DNA from: Glandiceps talaboti
Taxonomy: Eukaryota; Hemichordata; Enteropneusta; Spengelidae
DNA: 64,000 bases
Assembly (NCBI RefSeq): GCF_964340395.1
Contig: NC_135553.1
Location: 17,410,501 to 17,474,500 of the forward strand
Reading direction: 5' to 3'
This document shows, in pieces, positions 18,001-32,700 of this stretch. Position numbers and translations under genes: made by a program. The notes beneath the pieces were generated by a model. That model was not told where the DNA came from, made no database searches, and was given only the letters and a program-made list of their open reading frames with translations. Positions within the stretch are counted from its first letter, which is position 1. Each line of letters opens with the position of its first letter.

Positions 18001-21000
18001 ATGTCCAGAGAGATTGGTGGTAGCTGTACTTGTCCCAGTGAACTGATAATCAAAGTTCTTGGCCAGTAGCTTGGTGAGATTGGTCGGATTTTTACCAGAA
18101 GAGTATTGGGCAATCGATTTTCCATATGGCTGGAGAGAGAGGTCCAGTTTTGGTTCAGTTTGAGGTCCTGGGTACGTCTTGGCCACGATGACAGCAATGA
18201 CAGTGAACAGTAGAGGAATCAGCAACTGGGCAATCATGATAAGGAAGTTCCGTCTGGTATGTAGAACCCTCTTGATGAACATAGCATAGAACTGCTGTAT
18301 GTAGAGTATTACGCCTGCATTGTAAATACAGATGCTGGTTGGTAAGGCTTGCCTTTCTGTGGTCAGTCAACAAAGAGTGCAAGAAAAAATGTGCAAGATT
18401 ATGACAAAGGCATGCAGAGGAGGGGGCGGGGGAGGTCATGCACCTATACAGGACTACATCAAGATAGAAAGGATTACAACAACTATCGATATTAGAAGAC
18501 TACCACCGTTGTTAGATAGTTACAACTTTATGTTAGTAAGAAACCTATGTACTTTGATATATAGCCACAATTAGGGATGATCACAGAATGTCACAAGAGT
18601 GCGTTCGCTTAGGGGGGAGGGAGTCTGGCATCAATGTGAGTGCTGAACTTTATTATCGCAATTCTAACCAAATTTTGAAAACTTTCATGCCTTCAATGAC
18701 AACAAATTCTACATTTACTATAAAGATGTTGATAAGTTGATTAAAATTTACTTCTAATGTGAGATACAGTGCAGGGTTTCTGGTTAGTATCTTAATGTCT
18801 TTACCATAATGTTTTTTCATTGCATTGATCGAAGTGGTGGTGTGACCACTACAATTTTTATTATGCTTTACATCATATATAAACATGTCGGTCGCACTTG
18901 TGAACATTCATTTAGGGGGTCAGGGGTTGGGCTTTGTCCTAAATGAATGAAGTTTGCTGATTAAGCTTGTGCAACATTATGTGATCATCCCTTTAGTTAT
19001 TTCAGGTATATTAAAAAGTTATGGTAAGAATGATATTGTTTCAAGCAATTTTCAAATTTTTCCATATTTCTGGTTGTATCCTACTTTTGAAATGTAATAG
19101 ATATTCTGGGGTCCATAGTTACTATTTTTACCAATGAATTATGTTATTCATTGCACAAAATTCACTCTGAATCAATATCCATATTTTTGCTGGTATTTTT
19201 TTTCTTGTTTTTTGTTGTTTGATTTGATTAGCAGTATTGTCTCTTCATACATTTGGTCCAGCAAACTGTTACACATTGTAAAAGACTTTTATCATATTTG
19301 TGCTGGTATTTTTTCCTTCTTTTTGTTTAAAATCCATCACATCAATATAGTTTGATAGGACTTGGTATTGTCTCTAAATTTCTACATTCTGCCAAGAGTA
19401 CAAAGCCTTCTATTTAATGATCTCATAAAGTGGAGACATGTCATTTCCTGTGCAAATTTTTTTACGACTTTTCCAATGTGTATCGTTCAACATTAAATAT
19501 GCAAACGTCACAACATTCTCTTCTTGTCAATATGTAACACATATAGTCTTTTGGAAGATACTGTATTTTACCATATACTACTAGTAAGTGCATCACCATA
19601 CGATTAGCCTGTTTATGGCACTGTCGAGATACATCATTAGCTGGTTATACTCCTAGCCCTCGTATTCTCCGCTTGTCTTGATTACAGTGTCAAAACTGAT
19701 GGTAACAATTTGAACATTTTTGCCTAATAAACTTTCCATGACAGTGTACAGTCCCTGCAACCATGACAACTCCTCAGACCATTATTTATTATTCATGTGC
19801 AAATTATGCAAATGTTGATGCATTGCTAAGCATAGGCAAAGCATCATCATGCACATGTAGTGGACATGTGATAATTTGCATGTTATTTACATATGATCAT
19901 GTAAAATTAACATACTTGAGAACGACTTTTGGGGGTGTGGCTACATTAATCGTTTGAAAACGTGGTCAAGACAAGCTGAGATTACGAGGGTTAGCGATGT
20001 ATCTTGACAGTGCCATAAACAGGCTAGTATATGATAAATGAACACACCAAAATTGAAAAAAAATAAATAACGCTACAAGCACTTATGGTTTGCAAATTAA
20101 AATCACAGACAAACTACTACAGCACAATACATATATGGTTTACAGGTCACACCAAACACGAACAGCTACTCAGTAAAAACACGTTTTACAATAATTTAAA
20201 CATTTTATGATCAACTCATAATAACAGTTTATGGGATTGCATTTCATGCGTGACCGTCATAGTATACTTGTCAAATTGGATGATATCTTAGCTTTGGAAA
20301 ATTGTGTGGATAAAATATACAGAACAAAGTCTCTCAAAATCTCAAATTGTGATTTTACAAAGTTTTTTTTCCACACGACTGCAAACCAGGAAATTGAATG
20401 TCAGTAGATTTGCACATTTGTACGTACTGCATATATTTTGAAGGTTGTTGAAATCTAGACCCTGCAGGGACATGACCTTGGTATTGAGGTCACCATAGCA
20501 TACCAGGTCATTGATCTTTTGACCCTGCAGTGGCATGACCTAATTATCAGGGTCACCCACTATCAGGTTATTGACCCTATTGTGATCACACCTGGAACTA
20601 TAAACCTACCTGTAGAATGATGGAAGTATAAACTACCGCTAGCGCCATCCTCCATGGGTACATATCCATCAGAGTTAGCTACACCTGCTTTGGCTGTACT
20701 ATTAGCACTGTTAGAATCTGATAGATCACTTTTTGACATACTCCGGTACCCTTTGTGATTTGGTCCATTGGGTTGAAGTATGCCTTTCAACGAGGCATCA
20801 GACTCCTCTCCAACTCTGTAAGAAATTTGACAAATATGTCTTGACTTTATACAAATCAAATTTCCAGTACTCTGTTTACTATAGTAAGGGTATAGACACA
20901 GATCGGTCATTGTGTCAGCGAGATGTTTTCATCACAGCAAGGACACTTTAGTCTATATTTATCAGTTTCCTTGAATGACAGGGCATGTGTGACATCATAA

Positions 21001-24000
21001 TAACATACATGTCAATTTGCCTATAATACATATTTTTCAAGGTTGTGATAATCCGTACAAAAATTGCGTTATTATCTCACAGAATGGAGAGAATAGTTGC
21101 TATGACAACAGCACTGGCAAATTGCCTAAATATTGAAGGACTAGGACCGTTTAATCACCGTGAATGGTGTGACATAAAACTAGCATACCCCTTTAACTGC
21201 AGTAGTTGACAACGACTCCCAAATTAAACCTTATTTGATCAACAAGTACTTTCATGTCACTATCTAACCTTGCAATGCTATTTTCAGACACATTCTACAG
21301 AAATTTAATCTCCATAAGGACAATAGCCTGTCTACAGACATTGGCAGGGATTTGGTATTTGTTTCAAGTTTTCAACACACACCTCTTTCATTATTAGTAT
21401 TTTATCAGGACTACAACACAATCTGTGTTAATAATATTTCATTTTTTTTCCACGTCTCTAAATTACATTATCTATCATGATGAGCATTTATATGAAGCTC
21501 ATTTTTGTTGTTGTCTAAAACTAAAACATTAAGTTTTACGCATTTGGAGAAATCACTACATATATTTTAACCCTATGAATGCCTGGTTATGAATATCAAT
21601 GTTATACATATTATGACTATATGTTTGTATAGTGAGTCTTCTTGTAGTATTACCTGGATCTATGCTAGGAAGGTTGCTGTGCAAAATATGAAGATGAAAG
21701 TTACCTCTGGTGCACTGCCCTCAACACCATCTTTGGTGTTATGCAATCTGTGATCACTTTTAGAGATAGCAGAATTACCCAAGAATCTTGAACAAATTAC
21801 TTTAGGAAGACTTCCTCCCTAGTGACAAGCACCATAACTTAAATAGCACATGACTTACTTTAGGAAGGCCTCTTCCAATTCGTAGTGACTGAAACGCCAT
21901 AGCTAGCAATTTGACTTACTTTAGGAACACTATATTCCTCCATGATAGTGACAGAAGCACCATAGCTAGCAATTTGACTTACCTTAGGAAGACTTCCTCC
22001 ATGGTAGTTACAGAAGCACCATAGCTAGCAATTTGACTTACCTTAGGAAGACTTCCTCCATGGTAGTTACAGAAGCTCCATAGCTAGCAATTCCTAAGTC
22101 TTCCTTCTGTGATTCCAGTTCAGTGAAGAGTGCTTCAAAGTTGGCTGATGATTCATGTGGTAGAATATAAGCAAGCTCAGCTCCAATATTGCTTTCCATC
22201 TGTGCATCCGGTACATGGTGATGTACTATGTAAGTAATCCTACCGACATCACATAGCGGGTGTTTTACTATCGTCATGTGATACCCAACACCTAAAGTGA
22301 CAAATACTTTACATCAGCTATAGCTAATACATTCAAACTTGTTTTTAATTTTTTTTTCTCGGTTCTACTGACTGCTGTCTACAGGACTCATACATCCTGA
22401 ACTAAATGTTGAACTTTTAAAACTACATGTAGTCTTAGAGAAGTGTGTATTGACCCAACAAACTCTTAGCACCAAGCTTTATATAATAGCATTTAACATT
22501 TTATCCCATTCCAGTCTTTTAAATGCAAGATATTTAACTGTATATTCAAGGATTAGCTAAGATGATGTCTATTGTCAGGAGTTTTTCAAACTTCCAAGAC
22601 AACACAGAGACCTGAATGGTGTACTTGATGTACAACATTTACCTGCTGATTCATGGATGTACAGTTCATTCAGGTGGAAAAAAAATAATAATTGTAACAT
22701 GTGTTTCTGATAACATGGCCTCAGAAAATAGGGTAGGAAGGCAAGTGGATTTCATTTTATTTTATTTATTTTATTTATTTAACTGTCTTTATTTTTGAAA
22801 AATATTGCTTTGACCCACAAAATGTCAGTCAGAATAACCCTTCTGTGATAGTTTGATGAAAAATGTACATACATCACTGGGGAAAGAAGACAGATGTGCA
22901 AGAAGGTCAAGAAGACAAAGAATTTCTACTCTTTTTGTTTAAATTTTTTTTTTTTACCATGTTTAGGGTCCTCAGTTCAAACTAGGGTCGGTCGGGTTAT
23001 TGGAAACACACAATTTTTTTTTTCATTTTGCCTCATTATGTTCTCCTTTGGTCACAACTGTCGACATCTATTTCTCTAGAGAGTGTACTATCATTGCAAT
23101 CATTTACCTCTCTACCTATAAGAGTTATGAATTTACTGAATATTCTTATAACTTGGAGTTGGGTTTTAATTCATCTGTTCATGTACCTGATTTCAGAGAA
23201 TGGGACAACTATAAACACAAACTGATATTATAGCGACAGTCAGCCAGCCAGACACATCTATATTGAAGGGAAGCATTAGAAAGACACACATCATACTTCT
23301 TGTCGAGAAACAAACTGATTTAAGTCCTTGGTTGAGATTTGAACCATGCTTGTGCCTCAGTCAACCGAGCTGTATAATTTGGGGACCTGGTAGGATAGAG
23401 GTTGCAGTGTGAATGCTTTAATCCTATGTGTACCCTAGTCAACCCAGCTGTATAATTGGGGGACCCGGAAGGAGAGAGGTTGCAGTGTGAATGCTTTAAT
23501 CGTATGTGTACCCTAGTCAACCCAGCTGTATAATTGGGGACCAGGTAGGATAGAGGTTGCAGTGTGAATGCTTTAATCCTATGTGTACCCTAGTCAACCC
23601 AGCTGTATAATTGGGGGACCCGGAAGGAGAGAGGTTGCAGTGTGAATGCTTTAATCGTATGTGTACCCTAGTCAACCCAGCTGTGTAATTGGGGACCAGG
23701 TAGGATAGAGGTTGCAGTGTGAATGCTTTAATCCTATGTGCTTTTAGAGGCTGCATTGGATTGTATGCTCTCAAGTGAGATAAGGTGTCATTGTGCTGCC
23801 ATTGATCCATGTCAGGGGTAATAATTGAGAGCACCTTGAGCTTTCAGGGGGAAAGGCACATTATAAATTTGTGGTATTATTATTAAGCCTGCTATAATTT
23901 CTACTGAATGGAAGGAGTCCTAAAGAAATTCTCACCATATTTCTTTTTCAGGAACAAAGAACTTCCACAGCATCTGATTTGTCCATGACTCATGATGGCG

Positions 24001-24484
24001 ATACGATCACCCAGTAAGTCAGCTTCATCCATAAAATGTGTTGTCAGTAAGATGGTCCTGCCTTCTCTGTGCTGCTGAAGCAAATCCCAAGTAAATCGTC
24101 TGGCTGATGGATCCATCCCTGAAGTTGGTTCATCTAACATTACCACCTGGGTAAAGAAATGATTTGTCTATTTATAGTCTTACCGGCATCACACACCACG
24201 AGACCAAACACCATGGAAATGGAATCAACTGTTCTTTATTAAATCTACATATTAAATGACAATAACTGTTGCAATGATGGAGCAAAAGAAGGGTGCAAAC
24301 TCAGCTTCAGATTCAGATTGCCATGTTCCAAACACATTGAATAACAACTTTGTTGTAAGACCTAAATGAACATTGTAATTCAGCATTCAACTATTGCACA
24401 TGATAAATGGAGAAAAATGGTCAAAAGTGCCCAAGGTAGCTTGACATGATGATGATGATGATAAGTCATTTCTATACAATGTTT

Positions 24485-24538
<54 letters not shown>

Positions 24539-26525
24539 TCTTTATTTATTGCATAACAACATGCCATAGCAAGCATGGTGAAGCATACAAAAATAACATA
24601 CAGAAATAAAGTGAATACAATACTGTAACAATCCTTTCACCAACGGCTCGATGACTGTTTACATCAACAAGAAATTTTCCAAGAGGAAGTTTATCTTCTG
24701 ATGTCAAAATGTGCACAAATTTACTTTTGTCATTTAAGGAATGAAAATTTGAATTATCTAATGACAAAGATAAAAAAGTTTCATTTGTATAATAAGACTT
24801 AAATGATGAAATTCATCTTCTACCATTTTTTGACAAAATTTACAGAATCTTTCAAGACAGTCTACCCAACTCAATTTGAATATTTTAATCTGAGAAATTC
24901 TAAATTTAGTCACTACTTTTCTACAAGCAGGATTTTAAATTTGCAGAAGATATTTCTCAAAACCAAAAACAGTTTTGAACAATCTATATGTTCTCATTTT
25001 GTTTTTATTAGTACTATTTCTTCTAATGTCATTATGTAATTCCCTGTACCAAGATTTACAAAATTCTTGCGAAAATCAGCAGGGACACTATTTTTATCTG
25101 CTATTTCAGTTTCTATTACTTCTGACTTTTTCTGACATTTCATTTTACAATTTCCTAAGCAAAATATGAGACGACGCCATTCTCTGGGAGATATGCTAAT
25201 TAAAACCTAAATCTGGTCTCATCTTCACATTAAGGTGGTGAAAACCCGGAACAAAACAAACACTTTTTTCCACAGCAATGTAGTGGGCATGTGGCCCTGC
25301 AAGGCTAAATAACTGCAGTCTGTGAGATAAACATGGGATGGTAGAACTACGACACTTATCAGTCGTGCCTACTGCATCCATACTGCATCACTTAATTGTG
25401 CTTGTCTGCTAAGTGCTGCAATGTTTAAATCTCTGCAGTTTGAGAGATAAAACTTGGGATAGTAGAACTACGACACTTATCAATCGTGCCTACTGCATCC
25501 ATACTGCATCACTTAATTCTGCATCACTGTAGTGCTGCACTACTAAAATCTGCAAAGATAAACTTTTTTGATACAACCATGAAAGTAAATTACAACACAT
25601 ATCAGACAAACCAATTACTGCAATCTCAATTATTATTGTTTTTAAAAGCATTCATGAAGAGAATAAGCACTAAGGAGTCATGAATATTCATTATGCAACC
25701 ATAGATATATTATTTCTGCTGACTCCATGAATTATGCACACATAATTTTATATCTTACAATATTCAACATTAATTAATTTACAAGACTTCAGTTGTGATT
25801 ACTGTTCACTTCTTCTGCTCATCCAACGGTGTAAGGCATTCATTGGTATATTTCAGCCGAACACTGGTGATAGTTTAAAATAACCACATCACCAGTATAA
25901 CGCCTGAAATACATCAATGCAATGCAAACTCAGCAATGCCATCATGGTGTCAGGAGACCTGCTCAATACCGATGATTACACGACACAGTACTGCCAACAT
26001 TTACCAGCTTGTCAAGATTATATTATCACACATGCCAAGAACGTTCATACTCCTAAAGATGTTTGTAAAAACAAATGAACAACTTGTGGCATACAATATA
26101 GTGAGGTAAAGTCACTGTTGCAACCAAAACAAAACAAACAATTTTGAGGTTTTACAGTAAAACACTAATGAAAATCTAACATTAAAACATACAAGTCATA
26201 CATAATATTTGAGCACAACATATTGGACTATTTTATTCTTGAAAACGTTTACCATTTCCATGATGTGAAAACCCATCGATCTGAAATAACAAGCCAGAGT
26301 TTTTGAAGTGCCATAATTACATACCTTAGAATCAGCTATGAGTGCAATACAAACAGATAACTTTCTCTTCATCCCACCAGATAATGCTCTAGATTGTACA
26401 TCTCGTTTATCTTCTAGTCCCAGCGCTGTGATGTATTTATCAATTTCATCTTGAACTTTATTTGACTGAAGACCTTTCAGCTGGAAAACACAAAGTATTT
26501 TATGATTTGTAAGCATAATAAGTAC

Positions 26526-26596
<71 letters not shown>

Positions 26597-26715
26597 CATA
26601 CGTACGTACGTGTGTATGCATGTGTCTGTGTCTGTGTCTGTATGTATGTATGTATGTATGTATGTATGTATGTATGTATGTATGTATGTATGTATGTGTG
26701 TCTCTGTGTGTGTGT

Positions 26716-26753
<38 letters not shown>

Positions 26754-29700
26754 GTGTGTGTGTGTGTAATAATTTCACTGGGCTTATCACAATGATCAAT
26801 AATGTTTCACATGCATTCATGATCAGTTAACTTCTTGCAAACAACAATAATTGCTTTCAAACTGGTAGTCTGCACTATAGTCTGTGTATGTACCTGCATT
26901 TACATCATTCAGATGAAGTATCATGGTTACCACTGAGTCACTCTTGTAACACTGAAGGAATGCAAGTAATAAATTTTTAACTTTCATCTATATTACATCT
27001 TATCTTCCAGCTCAGCACCATCCTGATATTTTTTTCTCATTTTCAAGTGCAAATTTTGACAAAATTCTTGTTGACCATACCTTAGCAAAGAAATACAAAT
27101 GCTCTTCTACAGTGAGTCTGTCAAAGAGAATATCATGTTGAGGACACAGACCAAGACTCGACCTAACAGCAGACATTTCTGTAGCAATATTATAGCCATT
27201 TACATAGGCAGTACCACCAGTGGCTGGAAACAGACCAGTTAGCATGGACAGAGTTGTCGTTTTACCAGCGCCGTTATGACCCAGCAAAGCAGTAATTTGA
27301 CCCTCATACATACTCAGATCTATTCCATCAACTGCTGCTTTGTTTTTATCAAACACCTGTATATGAAATGATGCAGAAAAAAAGATAAGAAAAACGTCAA
27401 CAAAAAGTAAGAATTAACAAAGCAAAATAATAAGTATATATGAACTTATGTAAAAAAAATCTTTCCTTTCATGAGCTTGAACATGTTGAATTTTTTTGAG
27501 GATAGCAAAAATTTTGGAGTCCAAACATTGTTTTAATGCTTGGAGAAACAATCTAAACACAGGAGGAATGGAGAATCATTTGGATTTTGATATTCTTATC
27601 GTGATATCAGTTCTGTCCTTGAAGTGAAGTAGTGTTTTGCAATCAGCGAGCTATACTCCAATTGCCTCATTATAGCAAATGTTATCATTTCCAGTGACAA
27701 GTCTGCTAGACCTACAAAAATAACCAATATATCAAGTAATTGTTGGACTTTAGAACCAAGGTAAGTAGTACATCGTATAAATCAACTCTGCAAAGAAAGA
27801 CATCTCGGTGAATATACACAAACTTTACGAATTTCAGTACATCAAATTCCTGGTCTAACATTTCCTCAAAATTATTTGGAAAATTTAAGATGCCATACAA
27901 CACAATACCTTCTTAAGTTTCTTTATTCTGATGCCAGCGGGAATACTTGTAGGATCAGGCTCAAGGAAGTCAGAAACATCACTTTCTCTCCTGTCTTGTA
28001 CCAGTGGTATTTGTTCTTCATCTTCTTCCACCAACAAACATGGCTTTGGACCACACCAGTAAGTGCGCTGTTAGAATATTAGTTGATGAAGCACTCAAAG
28101 TCAATTTATCAATAGAACAAAGTGTACAAAAACTTGTGTGTGTGTGTGTAGTTGTATGTACTGTATGTATGTGTGTATATGTGTGTATGTATGTATGTAT
28201 GTATGTATGTATGTATGTATGTATGTATGTATGTATGTATGTGTGTGTGTGTGTGCGTGCGTGTGTGTGCGTGCGTGCGTGCGTGCGTGCATGCATGCAT
28301 GCATGCATGCATGTATGTATGTATGTATGTATGTATATGTATGTATGTATGTGTGTATGTGTGTGTATGTATGTATGTATGTATGTATGTATGTATGTAT
28401 GTATGTATGTATGTATGTATAACTAAACTATCATAAATATGACCACACCCATATGCTATCAAAATATAATTTGATTGTGTAAATGAATTTCTCAATAGAA
28501 CAACTTATATACAAAACTTGTCATGTATGCATACACTGTTGTCAAGTATGCAATATGTATTTACATAGTTATACACACCCATACTCTCAATTCCATATGT
28601 TCATTTTGAAGGCTTTGACAGTTTAACATAGGTTTCAACTTGGAAACATTACTCATGCAAACCAAACAAATATAAATGTAAATGTGTTTTTTTTACACCC
28701 ATCAATAACTTTTAAGTATCTTGACTAGTCACTACCTTGACACGTATATATATATTTTTTCTTCAAAAGGCATCCCTTGAATCATTGTGGTTTACCCACA
28801 GCACACTCTCACCCTAAATCATCTTAAGGAAAACCCACTGTATGAGGATGTTACAATATATATTTTATCACAATTTTCCATCTCAGCTGACATACTATGG
28901 TTCTCAAATACATAGACCTATGCTGTAGTGCCACCACCTTTGATTAATAATATGTTGTCACATATCTGTGAGTTACAACTTCTACTTACAGTGACAGGGA
29001 AATACCATGGTTGTGGTACTCCATATTCACCAGGAAATACAGCTTCCATATACCATGCAATGATTGAATACAGCAAAGTGTCAAACAATAGCATAGCTAA
29101 GACATGTAGGAATGTAAAATCATCGTCCACAGACACACCACGGTGTATGTTACTCCACTGAACGCCTTCACCTGTTAGAAAACCAAACATAGACATTCAT
29201 TGCTTAGTGTCCAGACTGTTCGCCAAGTTTTTGCTAGAGACCCAGGTCAGATTAGGATCACTTACGTGTGAAAAAACACTTGCCTGACACAGCTTTAGAG
29301 CACAAAAATGGTCCTATCAAATCCCTTATGTCCCCCCAACTGATAAGGTTACATACAACTGCTGACATCAGACTGTGGATGAATGGAATCTGTTACAAAC
29401 AGGGAAAGTAAACATCTGAATTGGATTAATAACAATTGGCACAGCATGTTGGAAGTACAGAGACTTGTATTACACACCATGGTTTGATAAGGACAGTTTT
29501 ATAACCACTTTACATAGAGGCCATGAAACTGTTCTTATCAAACCGTAGTGTGTAATACAAGTCTCTGTGCTTCCAACACACTGTGCCGAGTGTTATTAAT
29601 CCAATTCAGTTGTTTACTTTCCCTGTTTGAGACACGTTCCATTCATTTATGGTCTGATATTGGCAGTTGTATTAACTAATGATGCGAGAGCATGGGATTC

Positions 29701-32700
29701 AAACATTGAGCTTTAAGGTAAAGTTAATCTACCACAGTATCTTCCATCATTTTTATCAGGGTTGCTCACCAATATTATGGTCTAATACTAGTGTATGGGA
29801 AAAATTCACAGAGTTTTACAATATACTATGAGAACCTTCTCTGTGTTTCCTGGTTTCTGAAACCTTAGCAAATGGGTACCTATTTCAAAGTTATTGGAAC
29901 TTTTCTCATCTCTTTAGGAAGCTTACAGGTTAACAAATTTTTATTGACAGAGAATGGTGAACAAGATAGGTCCATCATGTAAAATATTAAATTATGTCTC
30001 TTTACATTTATTTATCATCAGACCATTTTCTGGCGTAATTTTATATCAATATATTCATTCTTAATTTTCTAAGACTTTGCCAAAGTTCTAGGATACTACA
30101 CATTCCCTCAACACCACTAACACCATACTACTATATTATAATACATACCAGTGCCTTCAAACATGCCAATCAGCTGAGCCCCCATACACATACCAGTGTT
30201 GGACAGTAAGCATGCACCCAGTTTTTCACCAAGCGACATATCCTGGTACCGTGGTTGGATAAATAAGTATGGTACATAGGTCAGGAAAAACAGGACTCCA
30301 CCAGCAACGGCAGCTGTGTTTGCTGTCAAAAGACCAGAGATATTAAATCATGTTAGGTCATAAATCATCTTCACCATATTGTGTAGAATTGTATTGTATT
30401 GCATTGTATCTCCAAAGGGTGAAAACCTGTCAGATAAAACATTCTCTAAAATCTAGTAAAATCACCATTGTTTCAAATGAAAATTTGTCAAAGGGTTTTC
30501 ACCAAACCCAGGAAACAGACCTGACATTTTCATAAACTATGGGTTCTGGAGAGTCATTTCATAATTTTACATCACCTACAATTACTTGCAATTTCAGAGA
30601 AAACATCAAGTTGATCTTGTGCCTTTACTTGGTATCTTTTGCTGTGGGCCAATGGAGTCAGCAGAACTAATATAGCTATGGTTGCACAATGAATATTCAT
30701 GACTCCTGAGTGCTTATTCCCTTCAGTGATACATCCCATATATATATAATTTTTACACAACTTTTTATTTTACATTTTGTCATTTGCATTGGTAGAGCAC
30801 AAATTTTGATATCGAGACTAGCTTATCAAACTATTTTGCATTGTGAATTATATTTCATAACGGAACAACTCCTTCAATACACATGTAATATAGACAATTT
30901 TTGTTGCTGTTTTGATGTCTGTAATGAAAACACATAAAACAAATACTGATGAAATATTGCAAGGGTGAGGCATCTATGAGTCATAGGTAAATGAGCACAG
31001 AGGTCAAAGGTGAATGAAAACTTCATCATGTATAAATATATATATATATCACCTGGCCAGCTACTGAAATATCAAAACTGATGTCAGAAAACATTACACC
31101 TGTGTAAATACGGAATTATTTTGTAAGCTTTCATTTCTAAATGTACCTACCGATTGAGAAAAACACGCTGACGGCAAAGCAGAAGGTTACAGTGGCTATA
31201 GCATAAATCAATAGAAATACGAAGAGAACGGACGGATCAGTGTTATTAATGACAGCTCCATGACTGCCAACATCTACTGTGAACAGTATAGTGCAGACAG
31301 TCAGTGAAATCACCAGTAGTATGAAGTACCTAATGAACCATGCTAACCAATGCAACCAGTTGGCAAGTCCCATCATCTTCATGGACTCCTGCAACATAGA
31401 AGACATGCAAGTACATGGTTTATACACTACACTACACTAGAATACAACTATCTTATAATATGGAAGTGAAGTGTATTAGGGACGACATCGAAATCAAAAG
31501 CATCGTAATTACGCGTCGCTACTACTAGTAACTACTAGTAGTTACGATGTACTACGGTGAATATTCATAAGTCTCAACGCATATTCATGTACTTTAGGTT
31601 GTAGACAATAAAAAGTAAACACCTATTGTCCGTTATTCATGAGCCCAAACTACGACCATTTACGCGTAGTCTTCATCGTGAAAAAAATAACGAAACAAAA
31701 AGATTTTCTTACCTGTGCGCAAATCAGTTTCACGCTTACTTTTTTCAATGTTATTCATTCGATGCCTTCTAAGTTCTATGGCATTCGTACAGTCGGCTAG
31801 TAAGTCAACTAAGTGTTTCAGATATATTTAGATGTTTACCTAATATGTCTTGCCTAAAAATACCTTGAAGAAGAATTTTTATTCGAAACGTCGGATTTTA
31901 CATCTATTTATTCGGACTGCCTCACAAGTTCCTTAATATGCACTTCTCGGCTGGTCAACAAACATGTCGACCATTTTCGTCTGGCTGCTGAACGGTGCAT
32001 TGATCGTGTTAGATTCTAGTCGCAGGATTCGTCAGTCGAAATCGAACATTGTCCACAAAAACAAATTAAAAACTAAAGCTTGTCTCGCATTAATATATCG
32101 TTTGATTTGATTGATTTAGAAGTCACCTAAAAACGTTTTGTTTCTTCAAAATTTTGAGGAAAAACGTCATTTATATAACAAAATTTCGGGCTACGAATAA
32201 CTGAATACGTTCATCACTTGCGTCTCTATGTTTATATATCTACCGACATCATGCATCACGCCACGTGTTGCCGAACATTGCGATTTCTCAACTCAACCCC
32301 ATCATTTAGGAATGTTACTGTACTGAGAAACATAAAAAATTAGTTGTTGTTTTAGAATATATAAAACAAATCCCGTTATTCGATGATATAAAAGTCAAAA
32401 CTGCACTTCCGCAACCCGGAAATTCAACAGCATTTCTTGGCCCTACCATGGCCGCCAAGCGTGAGCTTGTAAGTTGTACTGTTAGTTTGTACTGAATATT
32501 GAAACTTTGATTTCGTGCATATCTTATTGTTTTTTTTTAATGAATATCGCCCATGAACTTGCACTCATAAAAACATGTGCAGTACTAGTTTCATCAGCAC
32601 ATTACTGGCTGAGTACGTGGTTTTCTTTGACGATCGAAAATTATGTCAAACTACGATCAACTACGATAGAAGACGATGTCATCATTGGAAACATGGAAGG

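Larger units (their letters stand above)
16362..20815 (-). other. ABCA3: ABCA3-like: regulatory linker and TMD2 (exons 12-14)
   Basis: Exon 12 (20610-20815) is a low-complexity Ser/Asn/Gly linker, as expected for the poorly conserved R-like region between the ABCA halves. Exon 13 (17133-18314) is a single 1182-bp exon with the seventh span ([19 protein letters not shown]), the second lumenal loop and most of TMD2. It includes KHIQFVSGV and [19 protein letters not shown]. Exon 14 finishes the membrane domain. Confidence 0.85.
22042..28067 (-). other. ABCA3: ABCA3-like: NBD1 (exons 7-11)
   Basis: Exon 7 is the acidic lead-in (VEEDEEQ) with YWCGPKP at its start. Exon 8 has Walker [10 protein letters not shown] at about residues 566-574 and the Q-loop CPQHDILFD. 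Exon 9 has the signature LSGGMKRKL from about 665. Exon 10 has Walker [13 protein letters not shown] from 685 and the H-loop [16 protein letters not shown]. Exon 11 ends with [13 protein letters not shown]. All catalytic motifs are canonical, so NBD1 should bind ATP. Confidence 0.9.

Noticed and set aside
26500-26830. Cys/Val/Tyr- and His/Thr-repeat frames, also at 28018-28495, 33572-33959 and 57566-57901
   Set aside because: Pure microsatellite read-through on both strands, with no splice or homology support.
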